DNA from: Hyphomonadaceae bacterium BRH_c29
Lineage (GTDB): Bacteria; Pseudomonadota; Alphaproteobacteria; Caulobacterales; Hyphomonadaceae
Assembly (NCBI GenBank): GCA_000961695.1
Contig: LADW01000094.1
Coordinates: 1-59,016 of the forward strand
Reading direction: 5' to 3'
DNA length: 59,016 nt
Of the stretch, positions 1 through 7,981 are shown piece after piece. Every line of letters begins with the position of its first letter. Within the stretch, counting starts at the first letter, position 1. A model generated the notes under the pieces. That model made no database searches. It was given only the letters and a program-made list of their open reading frames with translations, and had not been told where the DNA came from. A program made the translations under genes and the position numbers.

Positions 1-618
1 TATGAGGGTGCAAACAAGATCGCTTGGACGGTCAAGGTGAGAGAGGGAAGCAACCTCATAGGGCTCGCGCCAGATGCGCTGGCTGCGATTGATCAGGTCA
101 GCGAGGTGTATGAGAAATTCAATACCAGCACCCGCCATCTGATGAATGGGAGTGTTGAGGAAGCTGGTTTGTCTGATGCTGCACTCGGGCATTTTAGGCA
201 ACTTTCCCAACTAACTGCTGGAAAAAATGAATCTATCACCATGAAGTTTTGGGTTCAGCGCCGACCAACGGAATTTGGGCCCAAGGTTGCGGAGGTGATC
301 CGCGAAAATGAGCGCGCTGACTACAAGGACATAGGCTCCATAGAGGGGCGTCTACAGGCCATCCAAGATATGGGTGGGGCCCTTCGGATAAAGATTAAAG
401 ACCCCCTCTATCCGAGAGCAATCGAGTGTAAATTGCCTGAGGACATGATCGAGAGTGCGTTGGCGACTTTTCGCAAGCGCGTTGAGATTACCGGAATGAT
501 CCACTACCGAAGAAATGGCATTCCGATGAGTATTGAAGTTTCCAATATAGACGTGTTGCCGGACGATAGCGAACTCCCATCCATTGAGGATGTTCGGGGC
601 ATTCTGGCGGCGAGCTGA
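1..618 (+). CDS. Uncharacterised protein, 5' end cut by window edge; first gene of PIN operon
   Basis: The reading frame is open from the first base of the window, so the true start probably lies upstream; the first in-window start candidate is a GTG at 37. About 205 residues are visible. No signal peptide or membrane segment is evident. The last 90 residues alternate short beta-like stretches with a GxxxYRRxGxP-type turn and end in an acidic LPSIEDVRGIL tail. Its stop overlaps the ATG of the PIN-domain gene by one base (TGATG), so the two are very likely translated together. It does not look like a classical VapB antitoxin, which is short and DNA-binding. I do not recognise the family; a role as partner or regulator of the PIN nuclease is inferred from coupling only. 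Confidence 0.7.
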   Translation, partial: YEGANKIAWTVKVREGSNLIGLAPDALAAIDQVSEVYEKFNTSTRHLMNGSVEEAGLSDAALGHFRQLSQLTAGKNESITMKFWVQRRPTEFGPKVAEVIRENERADYKDIGSIEGRLQAIQDMGGALRIKIKDPLYPRAIECKLPEDMIESALATFRKRVEITGMIHYRRNGIPMSIEVSNIDVLPDDSELPSIEDVRGILAAS

Positions 619-1073
619 TGTCTGTCGAGAAGATCTACTGGGATAGCGACGCCTTCATCGCCCATCTGCAAAACGAGCCCGGAAAAGCAGAGCAATGCGC
701 AGGAACGCTAGAGCGCGCTCGAAAGGGTGAAGTGCTTATTGTCACGTCTGCATTGACGCTGGCTGAGGTTCTATGGATGCGGGGCAATCCTCCAGTTCCT
801 AAGGACAAGGCGGAAATAGTGCAGAAGTTCTTCCGTAGGTCGTTCATCAGGGTTGTGAATGTAGACAGGAAGATTTCCGAACGAGCGCAGGTTTTGGTTT
901 GGAATCACTCGATCAAGCCAAAAGACGCCATTCATGTTGCCACTGCCGAGTTGCATGGCCTGTCGATACTGGAAACCTTCGACAAGGGCCTAATCCGGAA
1001 GAGCGAGACAGTTGGGAATCCGCTGATTGTTATCCGAGAACCGCAGGCTCCTATTCAGGGGAAGTTGCTATGA
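618..1073 (+). CDS. PIN-domain (VapC-like) ribonuclease
   Basis: A 151-residue single-domain protein with the PIN-fold layout. Asp9 lies in YWDSDAFI, Glu50 in SALTLAEV, Asp103 in KPKDAIHVATAE and Asp122 in LETFDKGL, the four acidic positions expected to bind Mg2+/Mn2+ in PIN nucleases. VapC-type members of this family cleave RNA (tRNA, rRNA or mRNA), usually as toxins held by a neighbouring antitoxin. Here the upstream partner is much larger than a VapB antitoxin, and a 58-residue gene follows with an ATGA overlap, so the operon is a non-standard arrangement. RNase activity is inferred from the family; toxin activity is not shown by the sequence. Confidence 0.85.
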   Translation: MSVEKIYWDSDAFIAHLQNEPGKAEQCAGTLERARKGEVLIVTSALTLAEVLWMRGNPPVPKDKAEIVQKFFRRSFIRVVNVDRKISERAQVLVWNHSIKPKDAIHVATAELHGLSILETFDKGLIRKSETVGNPLIVIREPQAPIQGKLL

Positions 1074-1246
1074 GCAAGAAGCCCAACCAACTAGACAAAT
1101 TCAAAGAGGCTGCCCGCGAAGCCGAGGCGGACATGGACGAAAAGTCTTTCGACCAGGCACTAGGCAAGCTGGTGAAGTCTGAGAGACCAGAGCGTTCACC
1201 GCAGGCCGACGATAAGCATGCTAAGAAGAAAAGCCAGAAATCTTAG
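1070..1246 (+). CDS. Small charged protein, third gene of PIN operon
   Basis: A 58-residue protein starting at the ATG that overlaps the PIN gene stop (ATGA). The same frame is open further upstream to 899, but that stretch overlaps the PIN gene and lacks its own context, so the coupled ATG is preferred. It is predicted helical and highly charged, with a core QLDKFKEAAREAEADMDEKSF and a lysine-rich C-terminus. From memory, short proteins with this QLDKFKEAARExExDxDExxFD pattern are widespread as hypotheticals in Proteobacteria, but I know of no assigned function. Its stop codon overlaps that of the convergent zinc-ribbon gene. It could modulate the PIN nuclease, which is inference from position only. 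Confidence 0.75.
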   Translation: MSKKPNQLDKFKEAAREAEADMDEKSFDQALGKLVKSERPERSPQADDKHAKKKSQKS

Positions 1247-1857
1247 CGTTCTGACCTAGGAGGTTTGTTTTGGACGTTTTCCGGATCAGTAGGCGCGACA
1301 TTGCTATGTACGGGCGGGGCTTCTGGACCGGATTGTTCAGCGGGGTCATCGCCAGCTGCTTCTTCATCATCCTGCTCGGTATCGTCCAGTTCCGCTGATT
1401 TTGCCATTTCCACTGACTGATCCCAAAGGGCGTTAATTTCAGTGTAGTTGATCGTAATCAACGAACCACCACTGCTGCATCTGGCGAGCAACAGCAATAC
1501 GAAGAACATCAGGGCCGCAAGCGCGTACTTTCCGTCGCCAACTTTGTCGAGAATTGCACCAACTTCTGGCGCAACCGCTCGAATAGCTTCCACGGTTTCA
1601 GATGCCGTTTTGTCTTCCGATTTGAACTGTTCGAGAATCTGTTCCAGAGACCGGAGTGTGGGGTCATCAAGTGCCCGTAAGGCTACCAAAACGCCATTTT
1701 GATATTCGTACTCTCCGTCCTGAATATTAGCGAGCGCGCCGCAACGCGGGCAGCTCACTCGATTTCCGGACATTCTTACTTTGGCAGTCCCGGACACAGA
1801 AATGATGTTGGATTTGAACCTCAGTCCGCAGTTTGGGCAATGTGCGTTCATGGACAT
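1243..1857 (-). CDS. Zinc-ribbon, single-pass membrane protein
   Basis: A 204-residue protein. The N-terminus carries two CxxC knuckles (Cys7/Cys10 and Cys36/Cys39), a probable zinc ribbon. A helical linker follows, then one hydrophobic segment at about residues 111-125 and a long acidic, proline-containing C-terminal tail. The start is placed at the ATG at 1857 because a G-rich Shine-Dalgarno-like run sits about 5 bases before it; an ATG at 1884 would add nine residues. Its stop overlaps that of the convergent small gene. I do not recognise a defined family. A membrane-anchored nucleic-acid or protein-binding role is possible but unproven. Confidence 0.7.
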   Translation of the reverse strand: MSMNAHCPNCGLRFKSNIISVSGTAKVRMSGNRVSCPRCGALANIQDGEYEYQNGVLVALRALDDPTLRSLEQILEQFKSEDKTASETVEAIRAVAPEVGAILDKVGDGKYALAALMFFVLLLLARCSSGGSLITINYTEINALWDQSVEMAKSAELDDTEQDDEEAAGDDPAEQSGPEAPPVHSNVAPTDPENVQNKPPRSER

Positions 1858-1942
1858 GGAGGCCCCCCTATGTTCGTAGATCATCTATCATCTTGTGCAC
1901 TACACAGTGGCCCCGCTCGATGGCCGATGCCTTGTGACTGCG

Positions 1943-2221
1943 CTACAGGCGACACACAATCCTCTGAAGCGTTGAGTCGTTGGGGTTATATCCCGGGCGC
2001 GGGCCTGCAAAATTTCCTCCAGCTTTGGAGAGCCCGCTTGCTTTGGCGACATGAAAATCGCGCCAGCCCGGGTTTGTTCCTGTCACTTGCCATGCGCTCA
2101 GTGTCAGGTCGCCGTCCGAGTCGTACCCAAGAAGGTGTGGTTCAACCGTCCGCTGGCTTCCCTTGTACGAAAGGGTCAGCGTCTGTCGCGCCTGAATCGC
2201 AGCGCAAATGATGGATTGCAT
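1943..2221 (-). CDS. Stand-alone WYL-domain protein
   Basis: A 92-residue protein that matches the WYL domain pattern: AI..R..L.L.Y.G at the start, R.VEPHLLGYD, a SAWQVTG strand and a WRDFHVAKASGLS strand, ending in the GPRPGYNPNDSTLQRI tail seen in short WYL proteins. WYL domains bind nucleic acid or nucleotide ligands and usually sit behind a helix-turn-helix in transcription factors, some of which regulate defence loci. Here there is no DNA-binding domain, so it may act as a ligand sensor or bind RNA. A TAGGAG Shine-Dalgarno precedes the ATG and a plausible promoter lies at 2267-2295. Domain call is good; function is open. Confidence 0.75.
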   Translation of the reverse strand: MQSIICAAIQARQTLTLSYKGSQRTVEPHLLGYDSDGDLTLSAWQVTGTNPGWRDFHVAKASGLSKAGGNFAGPRPGYNPNDSTLQRIVCRL

Positions 2222-2266
2222 AAGAGGCTCCTATTTCCTTCAGCCCCGACTGCAAGTGACAGGAAA

Positions 2267-2295
2267 TAGAATCTCGATTCGCTTGGGTGAGTCAA
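2267..2295 (-). promoter_or_regulatory. Predicted promoter of the WYL gene
   Basis: On the minus strand, TTGACT (2295-2290) and ATTCTA (2272-2267) are separated by 17 bases, about 45 bases before the WYL start codon. A second TTGACT further upstream (near 2330) gives a weaker alternative. Assigned by eye. Confidence 0.4.
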
Positions 2296-2347
2296 ATACA
2301 TAATCGCCAGCACACTTTACAAAGTCAAGTGACCTTTACAAGGCACT

Positions 2348-4087
2348 CTATTCCGCAGCGATTGCGGCGGTCGACAGCGTCTGCGCCCCGCGCAGGAGGC
2401 GGCCAGGCTTCGCGCCCGTGGGATTGCCGTCACGGTGCGTGATCTGGCCTTTCAGGATCGTGGCCGTGTAGCCGGAGGCGCGTTGCATCAGCCGTCGTCC
2501 GCCTGCGGGCAGGTCGTACTGAACTTCCGGCAGGTGCAGCTTCAGGTTTGCGACATCGATCACGTTGAGATCGGCGCGGTAGCCCGGCGCGATCACGCCG
2601 CGATCGTGCAGGCCCATCCATTGGGCCGTGTCCTGAGACTGGCGTTTCACGAGATATTCAAGCGGCAGTTTTGGCCCGCGCGTGCGGTCGCGCACCCAAT
2701 GGGTCAGCATGGTTGTGGTAAAGGAGCCGTCGCAGATCATGCCGACATGCGCCCCGCCATCTGACAGGCCGGGCAGGGTGGCCGGACTTTCCAGCATGGC
2801 GCGGATCGGCTCGAGCGAACCCTGCGCATAATTCAGGAAGGGCAGGTAGAGCATGCCGTGCCCGTCACGTTCCAGCATCAGGTCGAGCGCAACCGCTTCC
2901 GGGCTGGTGCCGCGTACCCTCGCGATATATTCCAGCGTGCTTTCCGGGCCTGGCTCATAGTTCACCGGATCAGACAGCTGGAACATCTTGCCGAAGCTGC
3001 GCAGCATGACTTTCAGGAACGGGTTATCCGTTTCCGGCTTTTCGGCGAGCAGCTTTGCGCGGAATTCCGGATTGCGCAGCGTTTGAATGCGTTCCGCGAA
3101 GGGAAGGGATGCAATCGCTGCATAGGACGGATGCGCGCTGAACGGGTTCAGCGTCAGTTCCAGGCCAAGCAACACGCCGACCGGGCGCGGGGCGACCTGA
3201 GCCCGCATCGGCAAGCCGTCATTTGAGGCCGCCTCGATGGCGCCAAGCAGGGCGCGCCAGCCTTCCGGCGCGACATCGGCCTGCGCCAGCGAAACCGAGA
3301 GCGGCCGGCCGGACGCTTCGACGATCCGGCGCAGCATGGCGGCTTCTTTCTGCGGATCGTTGAAGTCGGAGACGAACTGCAACACGCCGCATTTGGCTTC
3401 TTTCAGGCCTTCGGCAATCCCGATCAGCTCGGCCTCGCTGGCCGTGAGCGTCGGGGTCGGCTGGCCGTCTGACGTGCGATGGTTGAGCGTGCGCGACGTG
3501 GAGAAGCCCAGCGCGCCGGCGAGCACAGCTTCTTTCGCGAGCTTCTTCATGGCGGCGATGTCTTCTGCGCTCGCGTCTTCGCGGTTGGCGCCGCGCTCGC
3601 CCATGACGAAGACGCGCAAGGCCGCGTGTGGCAGCTGCGCGCCGATGTCGGTGTCGAACTGGCGGGTCGAGAGGAAATCCAGATAGTCCGGGAAGCTTTC
3701 CCATTTCCAGGGCAGGCCCTCGGTCAGAACGGGGAAGGGGATATCCTCGACGCCTTCCATCAGGCGGATCAGGCGGTCATGGTCTGCCGGGTGACACGGC
3801 GCGAAGCCCACGCCGCAATTGCCCATGACGACGCTGGTCACCCCGTGCAGAGAGGACGGACTGATCGCGTCGCCCCATGTGGCCTGACCATCATAGTGCG
3901 TGTGGATGTCAACAAAGCCGGGCGTCACGACCTGTCCGCGCGCGTCGAGTTCTTCGATGCCCTTGCCGGAAACTTTGCCGATCTGCGTGATGTGCCCGCC
4001 GGAAACAGCGACGTCGCCCTCGAAGGGGGCCGCGCCGGTGCCGTCGACAATTGTGCCGCCTCGGATGATCAGATCGCTGGTCGCCAT
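2348..4087 (-). CDS. D-aminoacylase-type amidohydrolase
   Basis: A 579-residue metal-dependent hydrolase. The first 55 residues form the composite beta-sandwich (IIRGGTIVDGTG), followed by the metal-binding HTHYDG (His62, His64) opening the TIM barrel. The NCGVGFAP segment and the overall length fit the N-acyl-D-amino-acid deacylase family (amidohydrolase 3), which hydrolyses N-acylated D-amino acids. The start at 4087 is chosen because a GGAGG lies 6-7 bases before this ATG; a TTG four codons upstream overlaps that site. It has no signal peptide, so it is cytoplasmic. It stands alone between the WYL gene and a divergent EamA transporter. The exact substrate cannot be read from sequence, and dihydroorotase-like or other D-aminoacylase relatives are possible. 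Confidence 0.85.
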   Translation of the reverse strand: MATSDLIIRGGTIVDGTGAAPFEGDVAVSGGHITQIGKVSGKGIEELDARGQVVTPGFVDIHTHYDGQATWGDAISPSSLHGVTSVVMGNCGVGFAPCHPADHDRLIRLMEGVEDIPFPVLTEGLPWKWESFPDYLDFLSTRQFDTDIGAQLPHAALRVFVMGERGANREDASAEDIAAMKKLAKEAVLAGALGFSTSRTLNHRTSDGQPTPTLTASEAELIGIAEGLKEAKCGVLQFVSDFNDPQKEAAMLRRIVEASGRPLSVSLAQADVAPEGWRALLGAIEAASNDGLPMRAQVAPRPVGVLLGLELTLNPFSAHPSYAAIASLPFAERIQTLRNPEFRAKLLAEKPETDNPFLKVMLRSFGKMFQLSDPVNYEPGPESTLEYIARVRGTSPEAVALDLMLERDGHGMLYLPFLNYAQGSLEPIRAMLESPATLPGLSDGGAHVGMICDGSFTTTMLTHWVRDRTRGPKLPLEYLVKRQSQDTAQWMGLHDRGVIAPGYRADLNVIDVANLKLHLPEVQYDLPAGGRRLMQRASGYTATILKGQITHRDGNPTGAKPGRLLRGAQTLSTAAIAAE

Positions 4088-4220
4088 GGTTTCCTCCAAT
4101 ATGTTTTGCGCGAGGATGCCAGAGGGGCAGGGGCGGTGAAAGCCTGACCGCGCGTCAGCAGTTTAAAGGGTTCGGAAACTCGGGCATGAGACGGGCCGGG
4201 TGCCGCCACCGGGAAAATGC

Positions 4221-5093
4221 ATGTCCAGCAACGAACTCGTGCCAGTCGTCTTGTGTCTGCTCTCAGCAGTCACTGTGGCGACGACCAATGTGTTGGTGAA
4301 GCGCGGTGGTGATATTCTGACGGGCCGGGTGATTGTGCAGGTCACGATGGCGCTGACCGTGTTGCCCTTCGTGCCGTTCGTCCCGATGCCGCCGTTCAAC
4401 AGGGTCACACTGGCGCTGATCGGTGCATCCATGCTGTCGCACTGGAGCTACCAGTTCTGCCTCATCCGCGCGATGCACCGGGGCGACCTGTCGCTCGTCT
4501 ATCCCGTGATGCGGGGCCTGGGACCGCTCGCAACGGCGAGCTTTGCGACTTTCCTGCTGAGCGAGCATCTTGCGCCGCTTCAGGCGATCGGCCTTTTCTG
4601 CGCGTCCTTCTCCATACTCTTCTTTGCTCTGCCAACGGCGACAACCAGGGAAGGGCGGAGCCTCGACCGGCAGGCGCTGTTCTGGGCGGCGCTGACGGCG
4701 GTGGGCGTCGGCCTTTATGCCGTGAACGACACACGCGCGGCGCGGGCCATGCCGCACCCGATGACGTTCGTCATCATTCTGTTTCTTCTCGACTGGATCG
4801 GCGTGACGCTCGTCTTTCTCTGGCAGCGCCGGGGAAGGTATGTCGCAACACTGCGTCCGCAATTGCGCGTCGGCATCCTGGGTGGCATTGCCGGGTCTCT
4901 GTCATATGGCATGGCGATCTTCGCCTATACGATGACGGATGCGGCGATGGTGACCGCGTTGCGCGAGACATCCGTGGTCTTCGCGGCGGCGATGGCGGCC
5001 TGGTTCCTGAAGGAGAATTTCGGTGCACGCCGGATCGTTGCTGCGGCGGTTCTGGCCACCGGACTTGTCCTGATGCAGGCCGGTGCGGCGTGA
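4221..5093 (+). CDS. EamA/DMT-family transporter
   Basis: A 290-residue protein with about ten hydrophobic segments in two repeated halves, each with the EamA signature of a helix pair followed by a conserved P-V-x-G/R-type loop (LVYPVMRGLGPL in the first half, TALRETSVVFAA in the second). Members of the drug/metabolite transporter superfamily export amino acids, metabolites or drugs across the inner membrane; the substrate is not predictable here. The ATG at 4221 is preferred over a GTG at 4200 because a GGGAAA stretch precedes it. It is divergent from the amidohydrolase, with 133 bases between the two starts. Confidence 0.85.
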   Translation: MSSNELVPVVLCLLSAVTVATTNVLVKRGGDILTGRVIVQVTMALTVLPFVPFVPMPPFNRVTLALIGASMLSHWSYQFCLIRAMHRGDLSLVYPVMRGLGPLATASFATFLLSEHLAPLQAIGLFCASFSILFFALPTATTREGRSLDRQALFWAALTAVGVGLYAVNDTRAARAMPHPMTFVIILFLLDWIGVTLVFLWQRRGRYVATLRPQLRVGILGGIAGSLSYGMAIFAYTMTDAAMVTALRETSVVFAAAMAAWFLKENFGARRIVAAAVLATGLVLMQAGAA

Positions 5094-5168
5094 TGCTGGC
5101 CGTGTGCGCCTTTTCGTGCGACAGCGCGTTTAACGAAACCGCAAGCAGGGATGGTGCGTAGGAAGGTC

Positions 5169-5909
5169 ATGACCGAGACGACCAAACTCTCCAAGGATGT
5201 CGGCACCGCCGCAGACAAGGCCAACCAGATCTGGGGTGACTTCATCCCCACGATCGGATTTGTGCTCACCTATAATGTACTGCGCCGCGTGAACCTGTTC
5301 GACGGGCTGGTCGGCAAGGACACCGCACTTTACTGGGCAACCGGTATTCTGATCGCGCTGATGCTTGGCGTGATTGTGCACCAGACGCTTCGCGGGCAGC
5401 GCGTGTCGCCGATGCTTTTGCTTTCGTCCGGGATTGTCGGTGGTTTTGGACTGATCGGAATTCTTCTGCAGGAGAAGGCTTTTATCTACGTAAAGCCAAC
5501 GATTCAGCAGTTTGTGATGGCCGGAATAATCCTTATACCAATCATGTTTGGCCGCAACTTCTGGCAAACGCTTTTCAGCAATGTGTTTGATCTGCCTGAT
5601 GAAGCCTGGCGCACGCTCGCGATCCGCTGGGGCTTTTTCTTCATCGTCATGGCACTCTGGAACGAATATCTCTGGCGCACCTATGCGCCGGGGCTCGACC
5701 ATCCACTTGTTCTGCTCGGTATTCCGATTGCGCCCGCGGGCAGCTATGAGTTTCTCGGTCTGACCTTCGGTGCGAAGAATGCCGAAGATGTCTGGGCGAA
5801 CTGGAAGCTCGGAAATATGGGTCTGTTCTTTCTGTTCGGCGCGCTGAACGTCCCCTATACGCTGAAGCACCTGAGAGAGCCAGAGGCAGCCGAAGCACCG
5901 GACGCCTAG
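5169..5909 (+). CDS. yciB: Inner-membrane septation protein YciB (IspZ-like)
   Basis: A 246-residue membrane protein of the YciB/IspZ family. It has five or so hydrophobic segments and the family features FIPTIGFVLTYN near the N-terminus and a RGFFF/WGFFF...NEYLWR block in the middle. It also carries an insertion relative to the roughly 180-residue enterobacterial protein, around residues 175-205. YciB proteins act in cell-envelope integrity and septation. The ATG at 5169 has AGGAAGG directly upstream; a start at 5151 has no such site. Its stop overlaps that of the convergent Nudix gene. It could share a transcript with the EamA gene 75 bases upstream. Confidence 0.85.
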   Translation: MTETTKLSKDVGTAADKANQIWGDFIPTIGFVLTYNVLRRVNLFDGLVGKDTALYWATGILIALMLGVIVHQTLRGQRVSPMLLLSSGIVGGFGLIGILLQEKAFIYVKPTIQQFVMAGIILIPIMFGRNFWQTLFSNVFDLPDEAWRTLAIRWGFFFIVMALWNEYLWRTYAPGLDHPLVLLGIPIAPAGSYEFLGLTFGAKNAEDVWANWKLGNMGLFFLFGALNVPYTLKHLREPEAAEAPDA

Positions 5910-6457
5910 TGTGTGAGCTTCGCGGTTCCCGGAGGATTCGCGTACGGCGGGAATATGGGCAGATGCCGGGTCTCTGAATATTGCGTCAGCGCCCAGACAA
6001 CAGTCGGGAAGGCGAGCTCTGACCAGGGGATGTCTTTCCAGTCAAACAGACCGACTTCCTCACTTTCCGGACCCGCCGCGATGTCCGATTCCAGCGTGGC
6101 ACGGAACATGACCTGGACCTGCGCGATGCGGGGAACAGAGTAAACCGCAAGTAACTGTTCGATCCGGATATCCGCGCACGCCTCTTCCTGGGCTTCGCGG
6201 CGGGCAGCATCTTCCACCGTTTCACCGACTTCCATAAAACCGGCCGGGAGCGTCCAGTAACCTTTTCGGGGCTCAATTGCGCGTCGGCAGAGCAATATTT
6301 GCCCGTTTTTTGTGACAACCGACCCAGCGACGATTTTGGGATTTACGTAGTCTATAAAATGGCAATGCGAGCAGACTCGCCGCATTTTATCGTCTCCAGG
6401 GGGCACTTTCATGTCAAAAAGGGGCGAAATGAAAGGATTCGCTAATTGATCCGTCAT
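5906..6457 (-). CDS. Nudix hydrolase with N-terminal zinc knuckle
   Basis: A 183-residue protein. The Nudix box starts at Gly73 (GFMEVGETVEDAARREAQEE), with the catalytic REAQEE at 87-92; the usual Gly of the RExxEExG end is Cys94. The N-terminus has a CSHCHFIDYVNPK segment (Cys29, Cys32), typical of the Nudix subfamily with a short zinc-binding element. Nudix enzymes hydrolyse nucleoside diphosphates linked to other moieties, such as NADH, ADP-ribose or FAD. The substrate is not set by these motifs, though the zinc element recalls NADH-pyrophosphatase relatives. It is divergent from the MarR/H1-like gene. Confidence 0.88.
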   Translation of the reverse strand: MTDQLANPFISPLFDMKVPPGDDKMRRVCSHCHFIDYVNPKIVAGSVVTKNGQILLCRRAIEPRKGYWTLPAGFMEVGETVEDAARREAQEEACADIRIEQLLAVYSVPRIAQVQVMFRATLESDIAAGPESEEVGLFDWKDIPWSELAFPTVVWALTQYSETRHLPIFPPYANPPGTAKLTH

Positions 6458-6581
6458 CGGTTGTTATCCAATCGCGTTATAGGAGAGGGGTATTGATCCG
6501 CACACGGGCCTCTGCTTTAGGGGGCTTGTGGGTGGGCCCGCCGCCGAACTAGTTACATCATCCCTCGAAAGGTAAACCAAA

Positions 6582-7280
6582 ATGGCATTCAATCTCAACG
6601 CTTCGCCCAGCCACCTGCTGCACCGTGCTCAGCAGGCTGCTGCCAACCACAGCGCCAAGGCTCTGAAAACCGCTGGCATCACGCTGCGCCAGTTCTCGCT
6701 GCTCGCTGCCCTCGACGGCAATGACGGCGCCAGCCAGTCTGACCTCGTCAACGCAACCGGTATCGACCGCTCGACCCTCGCTGACATGGTCGCACGCATG
6801 GAAGCCGGTGGCCTGATCAAACGCGCCAGCTCCAAGACCGATGCGCGCGCAAAATCCGTGACGCTGACGGCCAAAGGCAAAAAAGCGCTCGATAAAGCTC
6901 TTCCGGCTGTCGCTGCTGCTGACTCGGCCCTCTTTGCTGCGCTTCCGAAAGTGAAGCAGGACGCTCTGATGTCTGGCCTGGTTGGCCTCGCTGAAGAAGA
7001 AGCACCGAAAGCCGCTGCGCCTAAGAAGGCTGCTGCACCGAAAGCTGCTCCGGCACCGAAGAAAGCTCCGGCTGCCAAGAAAGCCGCCGCTCCTAAGAAG
7101 CCGGCTGCCAAGAAAGCTGCTGCGCCGAAAAAGGCCGCCGCACCGAAGCCAGCCGTGAAAAAAGCTGCTGCACCGAAGAAAGCCGCCCCGAAAAAGGCTG
7201 CCAAGGCTGCTGCTGCACCGAAAGTCGCAGTGAAAAAGGCTCCAGCCAAGAAGCCGGCCGCAAAAGCCAAAAAGAAATAA
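6582..7280 (+). CDS. MarR-like winged helix fused to a histone-H1-like Lys/Ala/Pro tail
   Basis: A 232-residue two-part protein. Residues about 10-105 resemble a MarR winged helix-turn-helix: ITLRQFSLLAAL, then a QSDLVNATGIDRSTLADMVARME recognition segment and a short basic wing with TAKGKKAL. Residues about 141-232 are an irregular repeat of KKAAAPK/PAAKK units made almost only of Lys, Ala and Pro, like eukaryotic histone H1 tails and bacterial H1-like proteins. Such tails bind DNA without sequence specificity. An AAAGG precedes the ATG. The gene stands alone. A nucleoid-associated or broad DNA-compacting role is more likely than a simple ligand-responsive repressor; this is inference. Confidence 0.85.
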   Translation: MAFNLNASPSHLLHRAQQAAANHSAKALKTAGITLRQFSLLAALDGNDGASQSDLVNATGIDRSTLADMVARMEAGGLIKRASSKTDARAKSVTLTAKGKKALDKALPAVAAADSALFAALPKVKQDALMSGLVGLAEEEAPKAAAPKKAAAPKAAPAPKKAPAAKKAAAPKKPAAKKAAAPKKAAAPKPAVKKAAAPKKAAPKKAAKAAAAPKVAVKKAPAKKPAAKAKKK

Positions 7281-7293
7281 TTGAATTTACGGG

Positions 7294-7815
7294 TTACGGG
7301 CGGGGCGCCGCGAGCGCCTCGCCCACCCGCTTCACCGAGTCTTCCGTGAGAGGACCGGCAATATGTTCGAGAATCTCGCCTTCGCTTGAGATCACGAACG
7401 TTTCCGGCACGCCGGTCAATCCGAAATCCAGTCCGCCCTGCCCGTTCGGGTCCATTGCGATATCGGTATATGGATTGCCGAGTTCCGACAGGAATTTCCG
7501 TCCGTTTGCCGGCGTATCCTTGTACAGCACACCGTAGACCTGTCCGGGATGGGCTTCGCCGAGGGCCACAAGCATTGGATGTTCGGCCACGCAGGGCGCG
7601 CACCAGCTGGCAAACAGGTTCACCACAACCGCCTGTCCACCCGGCGGCGATGCAAAGCTGATCGTGCCGCCATCCAGGCGCTCAAAACTGCGCGTCGGCG
7701 CGGCGCGGGAGACGCGTTCGAAGTCACCTTTATCGGGATGGCTGAGTTCCCAGCCCGCAAGACCCGCAAACAGGACGAGGGCGGCCACCGGAACGGCTGC
7801 GAGCCAGGGTTTCAT
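7294..7815 (-). CDS. ccmG: Thiol:disulfide interchange protein CcmG/DsbE
   Basis: A 173-residue protein anchored by one N-terminal membrane helix (about 7-23), with a periplasmic thioredoxin fold carrying the reducing motif WCAPC (Cys72, Cys75) and a cis-proline segment (TGVPETFV). CcmG keeps apocytochrome c and its chaperones reduced for heme attachment in System I cytochrome c maturation. Its ATG overlaps the ccmD stop, and it is the last gene of the ccmABCDG operon, convergent with the MarR/H1-like gene. Confidence 0.93.
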   Translation of the reverse strand: MKPWLAAVPVAALVLFAGLAGWELSHPDKGDFERVSRAAPTRSFERLDGGTISFASPPGGQAVVVNLFASWCAPCVAEHPMLVALGEAHPGQVYGVLYKDTPANGRKFLSELGNPYTDIAMDPNGQGGLDFGLTGVPETFVISSEGEILEHIAGPLTEDSVKRVGEALAAPRP

Positions 7816-7976
7816 GCCGCGTCATCCCCGCGCAAACGGGCCTCAGCGCGGGTCATGGCAGCGCGCGCGGCCCGGGCCCGCAGCGTGACGATCAGGATTG
7901 TCACAAACAGGCTGCCCGCCCCGATCGCGAAACAGGCCCAGATGAAAGCGGCGTTCTTGTCGAAGTCCGGCAGCAT
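7812..7976 (-). CDS. ccmD: Heme exporter protein CcmD
   Basis: A 54-residue protein. It has a short N-terminal stretch, one transmembrane helix (about residues 11-32, starting AAFIWACFAIGAG), and an Arg/Ala-rich cytoplasmic tail, the standard CcmD layout. It sits between ccmC (5-base gap) and ccmG (stop/start overlap). CcmD stabilises release of holo-CcmE from the CcmABC complex. The call rests on size, topology and its invariant place in the operon, since CcmD sequences are poorly conserved. Confidence 0.88.
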   Translation of the reverse strand: MLPDFDKNAAFIWACFAIGAGSLFVTILIVTLRARAARAAMTRAEARLRGDDAA

Positions 7977-7981
7977 ATGGA

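Noticed and set aside
899..1246. Longer version of the small PIN-operon gene
   Set aside because: The extra part overlaps the PIN gene; the ATG at 1070 with ATGA coupling is more likely.
6629..7603. Minus-strand frame across the MarR/H1-like gene
   Set aside because: Its Ala/Phe/Gly repeats are the antisense reading of the Lys/Ala/Pro tail.
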